From: Actinacidiphila alni
Lineage (GTDB): Bacteria > Actinomycetota > Actinomycetes > Streptomycetales > Streptomycetaceae
Assembly: GCF_900112845.1 (NCBI RefSeq)
Contig: NZ_FONG01000014.1
Span: forward strand, 62,001-126,000
Direction of reading: 5' to 3'
Length of the DNA: 64,000 bases
This document shows positions 56,801-64,000 of this stretch, piece by piece. The translations under genes and the position numbers were made by a program. The stretch's first letter is position 1. Every line of letters starts with the position of its first letter. A model generated the notes under the pieces. That model worked only from the letters and a program-made list of their open reading frames with translations. It was not told the origin of the DNA and searched no databases.

Positions 56801-58732
56801 GGTGGCGGCGACCCGCTCCCGGTAGGCGTCGAAGGCGTGCGCGTCGGCGAAGTACCCGGCCGCCCGGTTCGCGGCCTGCGCGAGGTCGGCGGTCAGGTCG
56901 GCGGCGAGCGTGTCGAGCCGCGCGGTGTCCGCGTACCGCAGCTCCCGCAGGGACATCAACCGGCCCTGCGAGCGGCGCAGTTCGGTGAGCCGCCGCACCC
57001 ATTCGTCGGCCGAGCGGGCGGTCTCGCCGCGCGCCTGCCGGACCTGGGCGGCGATCCGGGCGGCGGCCTCGTCCACGGCTTCCGCGGCGCGCGCGGTCAG
57101 CTCGCGGACCCGGGCGTATTCGGCGAGCACCTGCCGTGCGGTGTCCCGCAGTTCGGTCAGCGGCGGCACCAAGTCACCGCTCTGGGCGGCCACTTCGGCG
57201 TCGCCGAGCCAATGGTGCCGGTCCAGCACCCTTTCGCACTCGACGGCCAGCGCCTCGTAGCCGGGCAGGGCGGGCGCGGCCTCCAGGGCGCGCGCGGTGC
57301 GGGCGAGCGACAGGGTGTCGGCGACGGCCCGTACGAGGTCGGGGTTGCCGATACGGTCCAGCGGCCCGCCGCCGGCCGGCCGCGCGGCGGCGTACGCGTC
57401 GGACTGGAAGGGTGTGCTCCAGCGCTGCACGGCGTGCACGCGGGCGGGTTCGCCGCCGTCGGCCGGGCGCAGCGTCAGCAGGGTGCCGTCCTCGTACAGC
57501 GCGCAGCCCTGGACGTGCAGCGGCGCGGCGGCCTCCTTGCGGATCAGGTTGTACGGCAGGAGCAGGCGCCGTCCGTCGGCCGCGGCGTGGAAGACGTACA
57601 GCATGTCCTCGCCGGTCGCGGAGCGCACGATCCGCTCGAACTCCAGTGACTCCGGGCCGGTTTCGTACGCGCGGGTCTCGTACGCGCGGATGCCGCCGCC
57701 GGCGAGCGCGTAGCCGCCGGGGAAGACCACGCCCTGGTCGTCGGGGAGCCGCAGGCACGCCTGGCCGAGGGCGTCGAGGCGTTCGGCCTCGCCGGTCCTG
57801 GTGTTGACCGCGAAGTGCCGGTCGGTGTCCTCGCGGTACGGGCGGATGCGCAGCAGCATCAGCGGGCCGACGGTGGCGTGCGCGACCTCGGCGTCGGCGA
57901 GCGCCTGGAGCGCGTCCTCGACGGGCTCCTCGTAACGGGTGTCCCCGGTGGCGAGGGTGAGGGTGCCGCCAGTGGTGGCGACGGTGACGGTGCCGCCGTC
58001 GGCGGCGGTCAGCGCGAGGTGCGGGTGCCGGCCCGGCACCTGGTCCTCGCGGGTCGCCGCCGTCCAACTCACCTCGTACGCACCGGCGTCGGCGTCCGCG
58101 TCGGCCCACTCCTCGCGCGCGGTCCCCTCGTACGTACAGCTCCCGTCGGCGGCGACCCGCCAACTCACCGCGCGTACGTCGCCGTTGCCGGGCCCGGTCC
58201 GGAAGACGGCGAGCAGCCGGCCCTCGGCGACGCGCAGCCGCAGCACCCGCGTCTCGCGGTAGTAGCGGTACAGCTCGCCGAATTCGCGGACGAAGGCGGG
58301 GTCGTCGAGCAGGCCGGCCGGCCCGCCCTTCGGGAGGGGGTCCGGGGCGCCCGACCCGGCGTGATCACCGGCCTCGCCCGACCCGACAGTTGCCGCCGGG
58401 CGCACCTGGAAGACGTCGCCGACGGAGCCGACCTCCTGCGGGTTGGCCGCGAACAGCAGCCAGGGGCCGACGGCGGCGACGTCCGCCGCGTGGGCGGGAC
58501 GGGCGGTGCGCAGCCGCTCGGTGCCGTCCAGGCGGAGTTCGGCGGCGCCGAAGACCTCCTGGCGGCGGGAGTTGAGGGTGTCGGCCCGCTCGCCGAGCAG
58601 CCGCGCGGCCGCGCCGAGCCGGGCCCGCAGCACCTCGTACGCGTCGCCGTCGATCCCGGCGGCCGGGCCGCCGCCGTCCCCGCCCCCGTCCCCGTTGCCG
58701 ACCGCCCGCCCGGGCTCCCGCTCCCCGCTCAC
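53816..58732 (-). CDS. Giant AAA ATPase of the 'DNA repair ATPase' (DUF3686) type
   Basis: 1638 residues, cytoplasmic. N-terminal half (about 80-470) is beta-rich and repeat-like (WRVAADGSCTYEG, GPLMLLRIRPYRED), possibly a propeller. Residues about 530-850 are coiled coil rich in Ala/Arg/Glu. The AAA core is C-terminal: Walker A MSPPGYGKTS near 1335, Walker B LLHLDDIQH near 1397, sensor-like MAGNPYTESG near 1438. I recall this as COG 'DNA repair ATPase' with DUF3686 plus AAA_5; no repair function is shown that I know. GTG 58732 after GAGGGG. 46 bp after the flotillin stop, same strand, so part of a three-gene set. Confidence 0.82.
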   Translation of the reverse strand: MSGEREPGRAVGNGDGGGDGGGPAAGIDGDAYEVLRARLGAAARLLGERADTLNSRRQEVFGAAELRLDGTERLRTARPAHAADVAAVGPWLLFAANPQEVGSVGDVFQVRPAATVGSGEAGDHAGSGAPDPLPKGGPAGLLDDPAFVREFGELYRYYRETRVLRLRVAEGRLLAVFRTGPGNGDVRAVSWRVAADGSCTYEGTAREEWADADADAGAYEVSWTAATREDQVPGRHPHLALTAADGGTVTVATTGGTLTLATGDTRYEEPVEDALQALADAEVAHATVGPLMLLRIRPYREDTDRHFAVNTRTGEAERLDALGQACLRLPDDQGVVFPGGYALAGGGIRAYETRAYETGPESLEFERIVRSATGEDMLYVFHAAADGRRLLLPYNLIRKEAAAPLHVQGCALYEDGTLLTLRPADGGEPARVHAVQRWSTPFQSDAYAAARPAGGGPLDRIGNPDLVRAVADTLSLARTARALEAAPALPGYEALAVECERVLDRHHWLGDAEVAAQSGDLVPPLTELRDTARQVLAEYARVRELTARAAEAVDEAAARIAAQVRQARGETARSADEWVRRLTELRRSQGRLMSLRELRYADTARLDTLAADLTADLAQAANRAAGYFADAHAFDAYRERVAATAAEAAAIGSAADAAGIGAALDDQAAGLGTVTETVGGLEIADATVRTAILAAVADVLGAVNQARAVLDARRKELAAAESADEFAAESTLLAQSVSGALAAADTPERCEEQLGRLLVAVENLATRFAADEARLAALDARREEIHQTFAARKQALADERAQRAQRLAASAERVLAGVRRRAAELATLDDVNTYFASDPMAAQHRRIAGQLRELGDPARAAEAEAALAAARQDADRSLRDRLDLYEAGGAVIRLGRHKFAVNTQPLDLALVPHDGGLAFTVSGTDYLAPVTDPAFAATRRFWDRPLVSESPDLYRAEYLAATLLLDASGPLDDIPARVADAAAARLDEGYERGVHDHDAVLLLTALHDLDAAAGLLRHPPAARALAQLFWAHGATPSARAAWTTRARSLTRAATAFGRTGQAGAALSALAGLTAEIGAGVRDFAARTGLGDAPGFGGGVGLGGVDLGGSAGSGAAVGADPSGLADAAAGYLVAELAADRPGFVGGAAARALRERFVAALGGPQAVPYKEFLDDLAALGDDLGARWQLTAGWLGTFTSGEPEAPDDGELAEAAASFVRGADLAVYDSDAAVGATVTGLLGTHPRITGRRMAVRLDETLARVRRFRAEEVPAYRTYQRHRTAVVDAERDRLGLAAYRPRPLTGFVRNRLVDEVLLPLIGDNLDRQFGPSGGLLMLMSPPGYGKTSLIQYVAARLGLALVTVDGPALGSGVTSLDPERAPDATSRREVEKINFALELGSNALLHLDDIQHTSPELLQKFITLCDAQRRVEGAAGTYDLRGKRFAVCMAGNPYTESGRLFRVPDMLANRADVWNLGSVLTGREALFALSYIENALTANETLAPLAGRDRADLELLVRLAEDDPTARPDDLTHPYPAAERDAMTTVLRHLLRARATVLAVNAAYIASAGRADADRTEPPFLLQGSYRTMTRLAARIHPTLTTAELDTLIDDHYRTEAQTLAAGAESALRQFAALRAGLRERRE

Positions 58733-58778
58733 CCTGCGCCCCTCACCCTCGCCTCGTGCCGTACCGCGTCCTGCCGCG

Positions 58779-60938
58779 TCACTTCTTGACGAGGCCGTTG
58801 ACCGATCCGGCCGCCGCCGTAGCGTGCCCGGCACCGACGGACTCGCTCGCCCCGCCGGAAGCACCGGAAGCCGCCTCCGCGAGCGCGCCCACCGGCGCGT
58901 CGGCAAGGCCCATCGCCCGCGCCTGGTCCAGGAGTTGGGTGAGGGCGCCGGTCTGCGGGCCGCCCTGGGCGATCAGCCGGGCCAGCACCGCGGACACGCT
59001 CAGATTCGCGACGTCGCCGGAGCCGAACGAGGACAGCACGCGCGTCGCGTCCTCGGTGAAGCTGCCGCTGCCGTCCAGCCAGGACCCGGCCAGCGTCTTC
59101 ACGGTGTCGGAATGGGAGACGAAACCGTCCACGCTGCGGCCCGCGGCGACCGCGCCGAGCAGCTTGTCGAAGAAGACGCTGTCGCCGCCGACGATCTGGA
59201 TGTCGGCGTGTTCGAGGCCGGTGGCCAGCACCGTCGCCTGCGCCTCCGCGATGGAGCGCTGCGTGTCGAGCCCGGCCAGCCGGATGTCCTTCTCGGCGGC
59301 GAGCCGCAGCCGGTACTCCTCGTGGCCGCGCGAGGCGTCGTCCAGCGCCGCCATCGCGGCGGCCTTCTCGGTCAGGCCGGCGGCCTCGGCGCGCAGCTTC
59401 TCGCCGATCATCGCCGCGTCGGCCTTGGCCTGCGCGGTGGTGCCCTCGGCGGTGGCCAGCGCCCGCAGCCGGGTGCCCTTGGCCTCCGCCTTGAGCCGGG
59501 CGGCGGTGGCGTCGGCCTCGGCGAGGCCGACCTTGGTGATCGCCTCGGCGCTGCGCTCGCGCACCTCGACGTCGGCGAGCCCGGCCGCGGCGGCCTCGGC
59601 GCGTACGCCCTCGGCGAGCCGGATCTTGGCCTCGGCGTCGAGCTGCGCGGCCTGCTTGCGGGCCTCGGCCATGGTCAGCGACTCGCGAGCCTTGTGCTGC
59701 GCCGCCTGCTCGGCGGCCTCGGCGGCCTTGATGTCCTTGACCAGCCGTTCCTGCGCCTGCGCCTCGGCGGTGATCACCAGTGCCTGGCGCTCCCGCTCGG
59801 CCTCCTGCACCAGCCGCAGCGCCTTGATCGACTCCTCCTGCTCGGCCACCGTGCGGTCGACGGCGATCCGCTCCCGTACGACGTCGGCGACCTCGCGGCG
59901 CTCGGACTCGACCTCCTTGTCCTTGGAGATCCGGGACAGCTCCGTCTCCCGTTCGCGGGCGATGACTTCGAGGACCCGGTCCTTCTCGATCCGCTCGTTC
60001 TCGACCGCGATGACACGCTCGCGGTTCTTCTGGGCGACGGCGATCTCGCGCTGCTGGTTCTCCCGCTGGACGCCGAGCACCTCCTCGGTGCGGATGAACG
60101 CGCCCTGGGCGCCGAGCCGTTCCTCCTCCTGGACCCGGGCGGTGGCGGCCTCCTCCTTGGCGCGCAGCGTCTCGACCTCGCGGCGCTGCTTGATCTCGGC
60201 CTCGGCCTGGCGGCGCTCCAGCTCCAGGATGGTCTCCCGGGCGTCGACGTTCTGCCGGGTGATCTCCTTCTGCTCGGTGCGCTGGTACTCGTTGGTGCGG
60301 ACGTGCTCGATCGCGGTGAGTTCGGTGATCTTCCTGATGCCTTGCGCGTCCAGGATGTTGGCCGGGTCGAGCTGCGTCATCGGGGTCTGTTCCAGGAAGT
60401 CGATGGCGCAGTCCTCGAGGTGGTAACCGTTGAGGTCGGTGCCGATGACCTGGATGATCCGGTCCCGGAAGTTCTCCCGGTGCGTGTAGAGGTCGACGAA
60501 GTCGAGCTGCTTGCCGACGGTCTTGAGCGCCTCGGAGAACTTGGCGCTGAACAGCGCCTGGAGCGTGGTCTGGTGGCTGGCCCGTTCGGTGCCGATGGCC
60601 TGCGCGACCTTGATCACGTCCTCCTTCGTCTTGTTGACGCGGACGAAGAAGGTGAGGTGGATGTCGGCGCGGATGTTGTCCTGGCAGATCAGGCCCTCGC
60701 GGCCGGTGCGCTGGATCTCGATGGTCTTCACCGAGATGTCCATCAGCTCGGACTGGTGCAGCACGGGCAGCACGACGGCGCCGGTGAAGGTCACGTCGAC
60801 GTGTTTCGCCTTGGAGATGATCAGCGCCTGGCCCTGCGCGACTTTGCGGAAGAGCCGGCTCACGGTGAACAGCGTGCCGAGGGCGATGAGCAGGAGTACG
60901 GCGAAGAGCACGCCGATTCCGATGGCGGTGGCGTCCAT
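58779..60938 (-). CDS. Flotillin-like SPFH/band-7 protein (YqiK type)
   Basis: 719 residues. N-terminal membrane helix (about 5-30), SPFH domain (about 35-200; KVAQGQALIISKAKHVDVTFTGAVVLPVLHQSE), then a long Ala/Glu/Arg coiled coil (about 205-600, many EA repeats) and a Gly/Ser/Ala tail. Scaffolds membrane microdomains in oligomers. Same strand as the NfeD-like gene (89 bp before) and the giant ATPase (46 bp after). YqiK with YqiJ is the E. coli counterpart. Confidence 0.93.
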   Translation of the reverse strand: MDATAIGIGVLFAVLLLIALGTLFTVSRLFRKVAQGQALIISKAKHVDVTFTGAVVLPVLHQSELMDISVKTIEIQRTGREGLICQDNIRADIHLTFFVRVNKTKEDVIKVAQAIGTERASHQTTLQALFSAKFSEALKTVGKQLDFVDLYTHRENFRDRIIQVIGTDLNGYHLEDCAIDFLEQTPMTQLDPANILDAQGIRKITELTAIEHVRTNEYQRTEQKEITRQNVDARETILELERRQAEAEIKQRREVETLRAKEEAATARVQEEERLGAQGAFIRTEEVLGVQRENQQREIAVAQKNRERVIAVENERIEKDRVLEVIARERETELSRISKDKEVESERREVADVVRERIAVDRTVAEQEESIKALRLVQEAERERQALVITAEAQAQERLVKDIKAAEAAEQAAQHKARESLTMAEARKQAAQLDAEAKIRLAEGVRAEAAAAGLADVEVRERSAEAITKVGLAEADATAARLKAEAKGTRLRALATAEGTTAQAKADAAMIGEKLRAEAAGLTEKAAAMAALDDASRGHEEYRLRLAAEKDIRLAGLDTQRSIAEAQATVLATGLEHADIQIVGGDSVFFDKLLGAVAAGRSVDGFVSHSDTVKTLAGSWLDGSGSFTEDATRVLSSFGSGDVANLSVSAVLARLIAQGGPQTGALTQLLDQARAMGLADAPVGALAEAASGASGGASESVGAGHATAAAGSVNGLVKK

Positions 60939-61027
60939 GACGGATCCTCAGGTTCTGCGTCGTGACGAAAGTGAAGTGGCCTGCTGGGCAGGGAAATTGA
61001 CGGTCTGTCAGCGAGAGAAGCAGGGCC

Positions 61028-61792
61028 TCAGGTGACGGCGGCTTCGAGGCCCGGCAGGGAGGGCGGTTCGAAGGGCGCGACCCAGAAGAACTCGCCGGCC
61101 GGCTCGTAGCCGTAGATCAGTGCGGTGCTGCCGGTGGCGTACCGGTCCTCGCCGGTCTGCCGGACCTGGACGACGGCGGTGGAGCCGTCGGGCGCGGTGA
61201 CCTCGGCCTGGCCGAAGCCGCCGGTGACCCGGCCGGTACGGATCACGCACACCCGTCCGACGAAATCCTCGCGGGACGGCGGGCGTTCGTACGGGAAGAG
61301 GCGGCGCAGCGGGCGGACCAGCAGCCAGGTCAGCGACCAGGAGCCGAGCAGCGCCCCGCACAGCACGGCGCAGGAGAGCACCAGCCGTATGACGCCCGGC
61401 AGGTCCGCGCCGTCCAGCGCCGCGGCGCCCGCCAGGCTCAGGAACCAGGCGAGGGCGGTGAGCAGCGAGAAGATGACGGTGATCGGTACGCCGTCGAGGC
61501 CGAGGGCGGCGAGCAGACCGCCGGAACCCCCGCGCCCGGCGTCCTGCCCGCTCTCCCCGTCGCCCCGGTGATCCCCGTTGCCCCCATGGTCCCCGGTCTC
61601 CCCCGTGTGCGCGCTCCCCCCGGAGTGCGCGTCCCCGTATCCCCCCTCGTGCCCGCCGTGGCCGTGGTGGCCGGGCCCGTGCGCGTCGGCTCCGCCGACC
61701 AGCACCAGGACCCAGAAGCCGGCCACGACCAGCAGCGCTCCCCCGAACAGCACGGTCGGAAAGCCGAGCGCGACCCGAGTGAACTCCCCCAT
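61028..61792 (-). CDS. NfeD/YqiJ-like membrane protein with OB fold and His-rich loop
   Basis: 254 residues. One membrane helix (about 10-32), then a 45-residue His/Gly/Asp-rich loop (DAHGPGHHGHGGHEGGYGDAH...), two further helices (about 100-165), and a C-terminal OB-like domain (about 185-250; FVGRVCVIRTGRVTGGFGQAEVTAPDGSTAVVQVR). NfeD-type proteins partner flotillins. ATG 61792 after GGAGG is preferred to the longer frame. The His-rich loop is unusual and may bind metal. Confidence 0.85.
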   Translation of the reverse strand: MGEFTRVALGFPTVLFGGALLVVAGFWVLVLVGGADAHGPGHHGHGGHEGGYGDAHSGGSAHTGETGDHGGNGDHRGDGESGQDAGRGGSGGLLAALGLDGVPITVIFSLLTALAWFLSLAGAAALDGADLPGVIRLVLSCAVLCGALLGSWSLTWLLVRPLRRLFPYERPPSREDFVGRVCVIRTGRVTGGFGQAEVTAPDGSTAVVQVRQTGEDRYATGSTALIYGYEPAGEFFWVAPFEPPSLPGLEAAVT

Positions 61793-61924
61793 CCCCCCGC
61801 GCCTCCCCCCAGAGTGGCTTTCCGACCGCCACGTCGATCCTGGCAGCCGGGGTACCCGCGGCACATTGCCGGTTCCCGGAAGTCTTTACATCGGCTTTAC
61901 GGCAGGGTCGTACCGCAACCACAA

Positions 61925-61978
61925 CGCCACCGGCCGTCGTCCGCGCAGGAGTTGCTGCGCGGCCGACGGCCGGTGGCG
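61925..61978 (-). terminator. Large hairpin between yceI and the flotillin operon
   Basis: Arms CGCCACCGGCCGTCG / CGACGGCCGGTGGCG (15 bp perfect) with inner CCGCGCAG / CTGCGCGG around GAGTTG. Ends the yceI transcript and separates it from the NfeD-like gene. Confidence 0.85.
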
Positions 61979-62012
61979 TGAGAGCACCGGGCCCTTCACG
62001 GGGTGAGGGGGC

Positions 62013-62558
62013 TCAGGCCTGGGTGGCCTCGATCTCCAGGGCGATGCGGATCTTGTCGCTGACCGCGGCACCGGCGGCGCCGCCGGTCACGCCGAACTCG
62101 CTGCGGCTGATCTCGGTGGCGGCCGAGAAGCCGGCGATGGCGTGGCCCTCGTAGTGGGTGCCGAAGCCGTTCAGCTCCAGCTTGAGGGTGACGGTCTTGG
62201 TCACGCCGTGCAGCGTCAGCTCGCCGTCGACCTCGAACAGCTCGGCGGTCTGCGGGCGGATCGCGGTGGAGGTGAAGGTCATCTCCGGGAACTGCTCGAC
62301 GTCCAGGAAGTCGGCGCTGCGGACGTGGTTGTCGCGCATCTCGTTGTTGGTGCTCACGGAGGTGGTCTTGATCACCGCTTCGACCTTGGAGTCGAGCGGG
62401 TTCTCCGCGGTCTCGATGGTGCCCTCGAAGGTCGCGAAGCTGCCACGGACCTTGGAAACACCCAGGTGACGGACGAAGAACGAGACGTCGGAGTGGACCG
62501 CGTCGATCGTCCACTTGCCGGCGACGTATCCGTCGATCACTTCGGTCTGCGAGGACAT
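62013..62558 (-). CDS. YceI-family lipid-binding protein
   Basis: 181 residues, lipocalin-like barrel binding isoprenoids or polyprenyl lipids. Signature WTIDAVHSDVSFFVRHLGVSKVRGSF, HVRSADFLDVEQFPEMTFTSTAI, GELTLHGVTKTVTLKLE, ISRSEFGV. No signal peptide: N-terminus MSSQTEVIDGYVAGK is cytoplasmic, as common in actinobacteria. ATG after AAGGAG. Divergent from the MarR gene, likely its target. Confidence 0.95.
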   Translation of the reverse strand: MSSQTEVIDGYVAGKWTIDAVHSDVSFFVRHLGVSKVRGSFATFEGTIETAENPLDSKVEAVIKTTSVSTNNEMRDNHVRSADFLDVEQFPEMTFTSTAIRPQTAELFEVDGELTLHGVTKTVTLKLELNGFGTHYEGHAIAGFSAATEISRSEFGVTGGAAGAAVSDKIRIALEIEATQA

Positions 62559-62591
62559 GGGGAACTCCTTGAGCGGTGAACCGGGGTTTTG

Positions 62592-62636
62592 GTTGAGCGC
62601 TCACCCACCATAACGCCATGGTGTTGAGAGTTCAAC
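62592..62636. promoter_or_regulatory. Two MarR-type operators between yceI and marR
   Basis: GTTGAGCGCTCAC (62592-62604) and GTTGAGAGTTCAAC (62623-62636), both TTGA-N3/4-TCAA type dyads, 31-32 bp apart centre to centre, about three turns. They cover both divergent promoters. Confidence 0.75.
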
Positions 62637-62655
62637 CACCCGTATGCTGGAGAGC

Positions 62656-63321
62656 ATGGAGACGGACGACGTGCGCTGGCTGAGTGAGGACGAGCAGGAG
62701 ATCTGGCGGGCGTATATGACCGCGAACGTGGAGTTCTCGGCGTATATCGACCGCCAGCTCCGGCGGGAGTCCGGCATGCCCATGGCCTACTACGAGATCC
62801 TCGTACGGCTGTCGGAGGCGCCCGGGCGCTGCCGGCGGATGAGCGAGCTGGCGGAGGCGTCGCAGTCCTCGCGCAGCCGGCTGTCGCACGCGGTGTCGGC
62901 CCTGGAGAAGCAGGGCTGGGTGGTCCGCAGCCCCGCCGACGGCGACCGCCGCGGCTGGGTGGCCACACTCACCGACACCGGCTTCGCGGCGCTGGCCGCC
63001 GCTGCCCCCGGCCACGTCACCGCCGTCCGCGAGCACCTCTTCGACGTCCTCACCCCCGCCCAGCTCGCCGTCCTGCGCGACATCGGCCGCGCGATCAGCG
63101 CGGGCCTGAAGACCGAATGCGACGAGGCCCGCTCCGAGGAGGACAGCTCCTGCCCCTCGGCGGACGCGGACCCGCCCTCCTGCCCGGCGACAGCGCCGGA
63201 CACCGCGTGCGACGCCACCGAGCCCGTACGGACGGCCACCCCGCGTAACCGTACGGACCTGGACCTGCCCGAGCCACGCGCGGCACAGACGCCCCCGGCG
63301 ACGGCCGAGACCCGCGGCTGA
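62656..63321 (+). CDS. MarR-family regulator with a Cys-containing C-terminal tail
   Basis: 221 residues. Winged-helix body (about 1-150): LRRESGMPMAYYEILVRLSEAPGRCRRMSELAEASQSSRSRLSHAVSALEKQGWVVRSPADGDRRGWVATLTDTG. A ~70-residue disordered tail adds four Cys (TECDEA, SSCPSA, PSCPAT, TACDAT), absent in ordinary MarR proteins. ATG 62656 has TATGCT 9-14 bases upstream with no spacing for a ribosome site; ATG 62644 overlaps that -10. Probably represses yceI and itself. Confidence 0.9.
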   Translation: METDDVRWLSEDEQEIWRAYMTANVEFSAYIDRQLRRESGMPMAYYEILVRLSEAPGRCRRMSELAEASQSSRSRLSHAVSALEKQGWVVRSPADGDRRGWVATLTDTGFAALAAAAPGHVTAVREHLFDVLTPAQLAVLRDIGRAISAGLKTECDEARSEEDSSCPSADADPPSCPATAPDTACDATEPVRTATPRNRTDLDLPEPRAAQTPPATAETRG

Positions 63322-63439
63322 CCGGAACGCGCCGGAAGCGCCCACCCGCTCCTCGGCAGCGGAAGGAACCGGTCCGGCCGGTCCGGACGTCAGCAGATGA
63401 CGATCACACTTCTGCCGTACTCGGGGAAGGGACGCGGCC

Positions 63440-64000
63440 TTGAAGCGACCTGCACGCCTGACGATCCCGCTGAGCGCCGTCGCTGTGCTCGGCCTGCTCG
63501 GCTGGGGCGCGGCATCGGTCCTCGGCCCGTCCTCCGGGCTGCCGGACAATCATGTCGCGGCGGCCGATCCACGGGTCTGCCCGGACACCGGCGCCAACAA
63601 CATCTCCCTGGCCGAGGCGGCCGGCCACTTCGGCCTGGTCGTCCCGGCCGCCGCCGCACACCTCGTCTTCACCGCCTCCAAGGGCGGCCTGCAGGGTGAG
63701 ACGGACCTGTCGATGCGTTTCACCACGACACCCGCGGACCTCATCGCGTTCCTCGGGAGCAGCCGTCTTGACCCGCCAAGCACCACCGCCAAGGTGACCA
63801 CGGGCGACTGGGACGTCTACGGTCCCGGAGTCCCGGCCCGGCCCGCAGGGGGCCCGTGCGGCCTGAACCCGCCGGTCGCCCGCACCATGAAGTACAGCGA
63901 GGACGGCCCCGACAGCGGCATGCGGTCAAGTCCGCGGACCCTGGCGGTGGACGGCACGACCGATCCGGCACACCCCGTCGTGTGGGTCACCGGCACGGAT
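63440..64000 (+). CDS. Secreted or membrane-anchored protein, cut by the window end
   Basis: Open from TTG 63440 (after GGGGAAGGGA) to the window end, 187 codons, no stop. N-terminal signal-like segment (KRPARLTIPLSAVAVLGLLGWGAASVLG) then an exported region with several Cys (VCPDTGANNIS, PCGLNPPVART) and no domain I recognise. Third-position GC fits coding. Its 3' end and function cannot be judged. Confidence 0.65.
   Translation, partial: MKRPARLTIPLSAVAVLGLLGWGAASVLGPSSGLPDNHVAAADPRVCPDTGANNISLAEAAGHFGLVVPAAAAHLVFTASKGGLQGETDLSMRFTTTPADLIAFLGSSRLDPPSTTAKVTTGDWDVYGPGVPARPAGGPCGLNPPVARTMKYSEDGPDSGMRSSPRTLAVDGTTDPAHPVVWVTGTD

Noticed and set aside
54764..57649. A 961-codon plus-strand frame over the giant ATPase
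   Set aside because: Antisense shadow; the minus frame has Walker motifs and consistent coding bias.
1..64000. CRISPR arrays, tRNA/rRNA genes, prophage or complete IS elements
   Set aside because: No regular direct-repeat/spacer pattern, no T-loop GGTTCGAAT words in a cloverleaf, no transposase or phage genes were seen by reading; absence is not proven without a scan.

Overview
The window is about 64 kb of very GC-rich actinobacterial chromosome, almost certainly from a streptomycete (Streptomyces or a close relative such as Actinacidiphila, Streptacidiphilus or Kitasatospora). Signs of this are third-position GC near saturation, many GTG/TTG starts and likely leaderless starts, DasR-type operators near nagK/nagA, the Mbl form of MreB, and housekeeping blocks I remember from S. 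coelicolor (ftsH-folE-folP-folB-folK, hpt-tilS-dacB-ppa). It is core chromosome: I see no prophage, integrated plasmid, CRISPR array, tRNA, rRNA or complete IS.

Layout. 0-3 kb: a cold-shock protein, then an operon of a threonine-synthase-family enzyme and a MoaD/ThiS sulfur carrier behind a SAM-I riboswitch. 2.7-7 kb: glucosyl-3-phosphoglycerate synthase, OtsA, a small Cys-rich protein and OtsB. 7-12 kb: amino-sugar genes (sugar-binding lipoprotein, nagK, nagA, a PfkB kinase). 12-19.7 kb: a CBM membrane protein, a MidA/NDUFAF7-type methyltransferase, an epimerase, a lone nuoD paralogue, an ECF sigma factor, a coiled-coil membrane protein, rhodanese and cysteine dioxygenase. 20-33.4 kb: folate genes (folK, folB, folP, folE) with ftsH, hpt, tilS, a DUF2342 metalloprotease, dacB and ppa. 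33.5-42.3 kb: TetR/reductase pair, ThrE-type exporter, DedA, MsiK-like ABC ATPase, LysE exporter, DinB-like protein, glutamate decarboxylase. 42.3-53.8 kb: PP2C phosphatase, dodecin, small membrane protein plus Mbl, DUF2786, TetR/MFS pair, PAP2+DedA, BlaI+M56 peptidase, a MITE. 53.8-64 kb: a 1638-residue AAA ATPase, a flotillin and an NfeD-like membrane protein, then YceI, MarR and a secreted protein cut by the window end.

The strongest leads are: (1) the SAM riboswitch in front of the threonine-synthase paralogue and sulfur carrier, which points to homocysteine/methionine synthesis from O-phosphohomoserine and not to threonine synthesis; (2) the NfeD-like / flotillin / giant ATPase set; (3) a MidA methyltransferase near a nuoD paralogue whose quinone-site Tyr appears to be Trp; (4) operator arrays, above all four 17-bp palindromes at an exact 18-bp period; (5) two non-coding repeat families: a ~130-bp long-armed palindrome in three copies and both orientations, and a 194-bp MITE whose TA joins a stop codon. 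All calls come from reading the sequence; no searches were run.
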